In this document: positions 59,095-64,000 of the stretch, in pieces
How positions within the stretch are numbered: position 1 is the first letter of the stretch
How the letters are laid out: every line of letters begins with the position of its first letter
DNA from: Symsagittifera roscoffensis
Lineage: Eukaryota > Xenacoelomorpha > Acoela > Convolutidae
NCBI RefSeq assembly: GCF_963678635.1
Contig: NC_087071.1
Span: forward strand, 8,141,605-8,205,604
Reading direction: 5' to 3'
DNA length: 64,000 nucleotides
The notes under the pieces: model-generated
Databases searched by the model: none
Told to the model about the DNA's origin: nothing
What the model saw: only the letters and a program-made list of their open reading frames with translations
Position numbers and translations under genes: made by a program

Positions 59095-59452
59095 AGCTCT
59101 TTACCAGTCCCCCCTTGAATTTTTCGGAAAATTAATACATCAAAAATTATTTAAAATGACTTTTCATGTTATAAAATGAGCTCTTTTCCAGTTCCCCCCT
59201 TTTAAATTCAATTTTGAAAAGCTTATTTAACATTGTCATATTGCAATGAATTCTGGCGTGGTGAACAAATCGACAACTGTGAACACATTTGTTCTTCATA
59301 TTTTACAGCGTTACATCACGCATTTGGCCGTAATAACACGTAAAACAAATATAAAACTCGGTACTTTGAAAGGGGGGAACTGGAAAAGAGCCCAATTTTT
59401 GAACAGCTTTATTTCGAAACTTTACAAGGGGGTGGGAAACTGGAAAAGAGCC
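59095..59452 (+). mobile_element. MITE-B interrupted by MITE-A
   Basis: Outer element ends AGCTCTTTACCAGTCCCCCC and GTGGGAAACTGGAAAAGAGCC-type right end. The inner element 59179-59392 is a complete MITE-A. Unit A lacks both at the matching place (near 49740), so both came after duplication, B first. The 103-codon frame 59246-59557 runs through these elements and is not a gene. Confidence 0.75.
59179..59392 (+). mobile_element. MITE-A nested in MITE-B
   Basis: 214 bp with AGCTCTTTTCCAGTTCCCCC and GGGGGGAACTGGAAAAGAGCC-type ends. The internal block GTTCTTCATATTTTACAGCG is as in the other MITE-A copies. The target duplication is not clear. Confidence 0.75.
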
Positions 59453-60992
59453 ACAAAAATATTGCGGATGATGAAAACTGAAATTTTCAGACCCGAAAAA
59501 ACTGGTGAAGGCTTCAAATTAAAAAATCAGATTTTAGAGAGGGTATATTTCAGATAATTTGCTGTCCGTCGATGTAAAAAATTTGCTAAAGTTTTATATA
59601 AATTTTGTCCAAAATGGTTCTTAGATTTTAAAATTTTGAGAATAAAAAAATAATTTTGGGCTTGCATTTGTCCACTAAAATGGCATGCGTAAGCATAACT
59701 GAAGCAAAGATAAAAAAAAGTTAACCAGAAATGTAGGGATAAAAAAATTCTTGATAACCCACCCTGAAAAAAAAATTAGATTCTGTTGTACTCCAATTCG
59801 CAGTGTCACAAAGTCACGCAGTATACGTAAACCATGTCAATAATTCTATGAAATTGTAAAATTTGAAATCGAACCAGTTATTTTAAGTTTCGAAATCTGG
59901 AAAAGCCAAAGCTAAAGGCTCTTTTCCACTTCCTGATCCCGTTGTAAAAATTCTTTTACGTTATAATGTGGAAGAAATTTACAACAGGACCAAGAGTTGT
60001 AAAGAGCGGGTAATTTGGCGACAAGGTATGGACATCAAATGCGTTCGAAACTTAGGGTAAGCCAGGATCTAAGATTTTGATCAGGACGGACAATCAAGAA
60101 AATTTTCCGCCCTTCCTTCTTTTTTGGTCGAACAAGTTAAGTTTTCGAGCTCTGCTAAAACATTATATAGTGGGCGACATTGAAAACACATCATCAAAAA
60201 TTTTGTTCAAATCTTTCCTCAAAATGAAACGGTTAAAAAACCTCAAAATCTTACACAGTTAAGCTTTTAAAGCAAATTTGATAATATTTCAGCAACTGTT
60301 TTTCATTTGAATTTTTACTAAAATCAGGTTTCTTCCAAAGCTTGAAAGCTAACTAAACCTGAGATGAACCATAAAAATCTTGTTTTTATCGAACGAGAAA
60401 AGGTATGTTCATGGCTTAACCTTCGGTGTTTTTGCTTATTGGCTGTAAAAAGGAAATTATTTTCCAGTACTGTGAAGGAATCAAGATACTAAAATCAGTT
60501 CCATTTTCAACGTTTTTGTATTATGTTTTTCTTTAGCTCAACTTCCAGGCAAATTGTCATATTTTGTTGCTATCTATCACGGCAAGCACGTGGATTTTGC
60601 AAACTTTCAAATAATTTGCTTTAAAAATTTTTTTGGCTCATCAAAAGTTTGTTGTTGCGTTTTCAATGTCGCCTAGTATAGAAATCGATTTTTACGACGC
60701 AGATTTATACCAAAAAAAATCACTTTTTTCAGCTGTGCTCACTATCAAATTGCCTGTGTGTGCGGGCTCCCTCCCCTGAGCAAAAAAAATCGCCGTACTT
60801 TTCCTCATTATAGCAGCCCACTATCCAGCCTCGGTGAAATCACAGTGTAAAGGAACTGCATTTCATCCTGTCAAGCGGAAAGGTCAAAACGGGAAAAATG
60901 CAGAACGCAACATTTAAGGCTGCCTTCATAAAATTTCCTAATTTTCTTGAACCAGGCACGCAATGTATAAAGATCGCCTGTTTTTGTTCTAG

Positions 60993-61109
60993 AAACTCTG
61001 TCGTAACTCGAGAGACTCTGGCACATGTTACAATGAAGTGCCAGGCATAAATGACGATTTGCTGACTAACTCGGTAGATCACTGGTGTCAAAGGATGGCA
61101 TACTGCTAA
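60993..61109 (+). CDS. SAPLIP B last exon, intact
   Basis: 117 bp, the same length as 52391-52507, acceptor GTTCTAG. It ends HWCQRMAYC then TAA (61107-61109). No frame damage. Confidence 0.6.
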   Translation, partial: KLCRNSRDSGTCYNEVPGINDDLLTNSVDHWCQRMAYC

Positions 61110-61153
61110 TTGAATTCACCATGGCTCTATACATAAGTTCAAGTGTTTATACC

Positions 61154-61365
61154 GGCTCTTTTCCAGCCCCCCTTGAATTTTTCTGAAATTCAACATAAGA
61201 AAGTCTATTTAAAATGACTTTTCAAGTAATTTGCATTAAACCATGTTAGCATTAAACCGTTTTATCAATTTTCTTACATGCGAAATGAGCCGTGAACAAT
61301 TTTTGAACAGCTTCATTTTTTATTTTTGTTAAATTACGAAGGGGGTGGGAAACTGAAAAAAAACT
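61154..61365 (+). mobile_element. MITE-B, unit B copy
   Basis: Orthologous within the duplication to 52552-52760, left end GGCTCTTTTCCAGCCCCCC, right end GGGGGTGGGAAACTG. It follows the SAPLIP B stop codon. Confidence 0.65.
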
Positions 61366-64000
61366 GTCCACCATGTGCAACTAAGATGGAATATAAGTTC
61401 TACTGTCGAGTTTCAGGATATTCAAATATCTGAGCCTACTTAGAGTACAAAGGAAGTTTCAATAATTTTATTTTTGTAAGTATTACAAGTGACGTGCAAG
61501 CAGATAAAAAGCCCTTTCTCAAGTTGGGGTTTTTTTCGTAACACTCCAGCCCTTTAGAGGAAACCATCCCCACCCGCACTCTTAAACCTGAGATTGATTT
61601 TGATCTGAGTCGGTTCTTAGACGAATGACAAATTGTATGAAAATCAAATTATGGCAGCCCATTTAGATGCGTGAATCGATTTAAAAAAATTATCAAGAGA
61701 TTATAAAGGCTGCTAAAAAGAACGTTTTTTTTTACCTAAATATTGATATAAATAGAACTACACAGACTATCGCAAGGTAATGAAATCTATCAAAGTCTCA
61801 ACGAAAGTGATGTAGTTTAACAATAATTTTTAATCCAAAACTGTAAAAAAATTTGTACTCAAGGAAAATGTCCATCAGAGAGCAAGAGTCGCTCGAGTTT
61901 TTGTACTGCAACTATAGCATTTCGGGGAATTGATTTTGTTTTTTTTTGCAAACCTTAAGGTTTTCGCATTACAAAAAGTAAGAACAAGAAAAAATTCTGA
62001 TAAAAAAATAATTTTTCATTACCAGCCGTTTAGCTGTAATTATGTTATACAGAAGATCAGATATTGAAAAATTATATTTAGAATAATGCTTCTCTGGTAG
62101 AGAAAAGTTATCTTTCAGTTATAATTATAGTTATACATTTTGACTAAGATAAACACAAACAAATCAATTAACAAGCTAACAAGCGATTATACAATTTATA
62201 TCGAGTTTTATTGCTACTAGGCCGGGAGGGGTAGGGTAAAAACAAAAAAAAAAGATTCAGGAAGGTTTCGTTTTTTCACAAAATGGGCTTATCTAAAATT
62301 ATTTCAAAACATTTTCAGTGAAATAGCTTTTGCATGGCTTTTTTCATCAGCCCGTATCTCATATGCAGCGCTTAGTTGTGTTAACAGAAAAGGGCAGCAG
62401 TTTTTTCAATGCTCTTATGAATGAGACCACATATCGATTTGTTTAACGTCAATTTATGATGCTACTAGGCAGGAAGGTGGATGATAAAAGCAAGAGAGAA
62501 CCAGGAAGGGTTCCTTTGAAAACAAAAAAACTCTCTGAAATGGCAATTTTATGAAAAAATTTTTTTCAAGAAAGCCAGAAAAGTTTTGTAGAAAGTCAGT
62601 CTGATTTTAGAAAAGTTCAGGAACTCTGCTTATTCTTCGTCTTATGATTTCATTGACATTTTTCCAGCTGTTTTCTGTTTGTTATGGTTTTTTTATTGGT
62701 CGTATGATAGTCACCCTTAGTTTAATTATCGAATAGTACTAAATCCATCTTTTCTCACATTAATTAAACGATCAATTTTATGTTTTAGCGAGGGGTTTTT
62801 TGAGGTCAACATTGAAAATCAAATTTGAGTGTATTAACTTATTTAGTCATTAAGCCATGTTTTGTAATAATCGGACAATTCTTCAATTTAGGCTTTGACT
62901 GGTCTTTGGGTGCTTCCATCTCTTTATGGGAGGTTTTGGCTTGACGCCTTCTATCTTAATAGATTTCACTTTTCGTCCACATTATCGGCTTTGTTATGAC
63001 GTTTATTATTTGTTGATATATTATTTATTATTTGTTGATATATTATTTATTATTTGTTGATATAGTATCCCGTTTTTTTGTTGATATAGACGTTTATTTT
63101 TTGTTGATATAGTATCCCGCAGTTGTCCCAAACAGGGTAGTTTCCGCAATTTTTTTCAAAAAAACCTTTTGACAACTACATCTAAAAGCAAATAACTAAT
63201 TTTAATTAAAATAGTTTGTCTTGAAAAAAACCGGTAGTAGGCCAGCAAGCCGAACAAAAAAAAACATTCCAACAAGCCAAAAATAAATACTGTTATTTCA
63301 ACAAAACAACAGAATATTACTGTTGTTGCTCAATTAAATGTTAGGTTTTTCTGGAGTAATCTATATTATTCTGATTTCGTTTCGGTTCAGTGATGTAGCG
63401 GTTTGTAAATCATAAACCCTCCTCCCCCAAAGTCTACCAATTATTAATAACTCCCCATAAGGGGGAGGGGCGAATGGAGGTTGTGGTAAGCTGGCAGGGA
63501 GTATTTTTTATGGATTATAATCAATTATTTTTGTAACTTCATAGATACTGACTATAAAATAACAAGCAGCCATCAATTAGCAGCCATCAATTATTATCCT
63601 CGGAACTCCAGTGCGGGCAATAACCGAAACTCGAGTAAACTTTTCTAGCCATTTAAAAATACTGGGAGGAACCTATATTTTCAAACTTAGAACTTTCTAG
63701 AAATTACCACAAAATTTTGTATCAGAACTTTTCGGATTCAAAAATAGCAGTTTTTTTTTATTTTGCCAAACTGACGACATTTATACGGTTATTTAAGCTG
63801 ATACTTTCATTATAGTATTATAAATTTCATGGAGATATTTATAAAAAAGAATGATCCAGAGTATTAGTATCCCGCAGCCCTTTCACCCAGCGAAAATTAT
63901 TTTTGCCAAATAAAATGAACGACTTTGAAAACCATGAAAGACATAAAATTTCAAAATTAGCAGCCATAAAAACATATAAAACCTTATTTGAAGCTGTTGG
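61366..64000. other. No gene recognised
   Basis: The end of unit B (to about 62480) and unique AT-rich sequence beyond. A 21-22 bp tandem repeat near TTATTATTTGTTGATATA occupies 63000-63120. An AT-palindromic block near 63500-63600 resembles 43560-43700. No open frame with coding character was seen on either strand. Confidence 0.5.

Larger units (their letters stand above)
56882..61109 (+). pseudogene. SAPLIP peptide gene, copy B, exon 1 damaged
   Basis: Exon 1 starts at ATG 56882 and encodes a signal peptide (KLSVVFIATMALMMMMQK) and CPWC, then hits TAA at 56999-57001 (codon 40). The donor equivalent to AAG|GTAAAA reads AAGATAAAA. The last exon (60993-61109) is intact: acceptor TTTTTGTTCTAG, 38 codons, TAA, with all four cysteines and only a few changes (for example GII to GIN, AFC to AYC). 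A minus-strand LTR element sits in the intron. The gene is either a recent pseudogene or uses an undetected alternative first exon. The conservative differences in the last exon suggest constraint until recently. Confidence 0.65.
54731..62480 (+). repeat. Tandem duplication unit B
   Basis: Direct duplicate of 47690-54730, made longer by the LTR element 57256-58808 and the nested MITEs 59095-59452, and shorter by lack of the minisatellite array and of two MITE-A insertions. By-eye identity varies from high around exons to weak in AT-rich stretches, so the event is old. Confidence 0.8.

Noticed and set aside
52334-61091. Minus-strand frames opposite the last SAPLIP exons (52334-52564 and 60840-61091)
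   Set aside because: They look conserved between units only because the plus-strand exon is; the plus frame has the splice site, cysteines and stop.

Overview
This is a 64 kb piece of an AT-rich invertebrate animal genome, not a prokaryotic one. It has GT-AG introns, an aromatic amino acid hydroxylase gene split into many exons, Ty3/gypsy-type LTR retroelements, tRNA-headed SINEs, hAT-type MITEs and minisatellites. The lineage cannot be fixed from sequence alone. There is one 200-base assembly gap (22303-22502).

Region 1 (1-30690) is a large imperfect inverted duplication around the gap. The left arm (about 487-19765) and right arm (22503 to about 30690) are roughly 90-95% alike by eye in the stretches I compared. 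Each arm carries the last two exons of a tryptophan hydroxylase (TPH) gene, a tRNA-like SINE and a decayed copy of a PB1-like exon. Only the left arm contains a 12.2 kb gypsy-type element (2747-14994, LTRs 377/378 bp, 4-bp TSD AATC). Gag-pol remnants run rightward from about 8.0 kb in this element. A long block of coding-like sequence, including a membrane/env-like segment, runs leftward from the same point, so the element is divergently organised.

Region 2 (22885-46335, minus strand) is the TPH gene. Seven exons with consistent splice sites and phases encode about the C-terminal 320 residues, including HELLGH and the iron-ligand Glu. The N-terminal exons were not found. The 12.8 kb intron between exons at 39.0 and 26.1 kb holds a PB1-like ORF, MITEs, SINEs and satellite-like repeats.

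Region 3 (about 47690-62480) is a direct tandem duplication of two units of 7-7.8 kb. Each carries a two-exon small secreted gene of saposin-like (SAPLIP) type. Unit A looks intact. Unit B has an in-frame stop and a lost splice donor in exon 1, but its last exon is cleanly conserved. After the duplication the units diverged by MITE insertion (8-bp TSDs, empty sites visible in the other unit), by a deleted LTR element in unit B (TSD CATT, empty site in unit A) and by expansion of a 36-bp minisatellite in unit A. The rest (62.5-64 kb) is non-coding with short tandem repeats.
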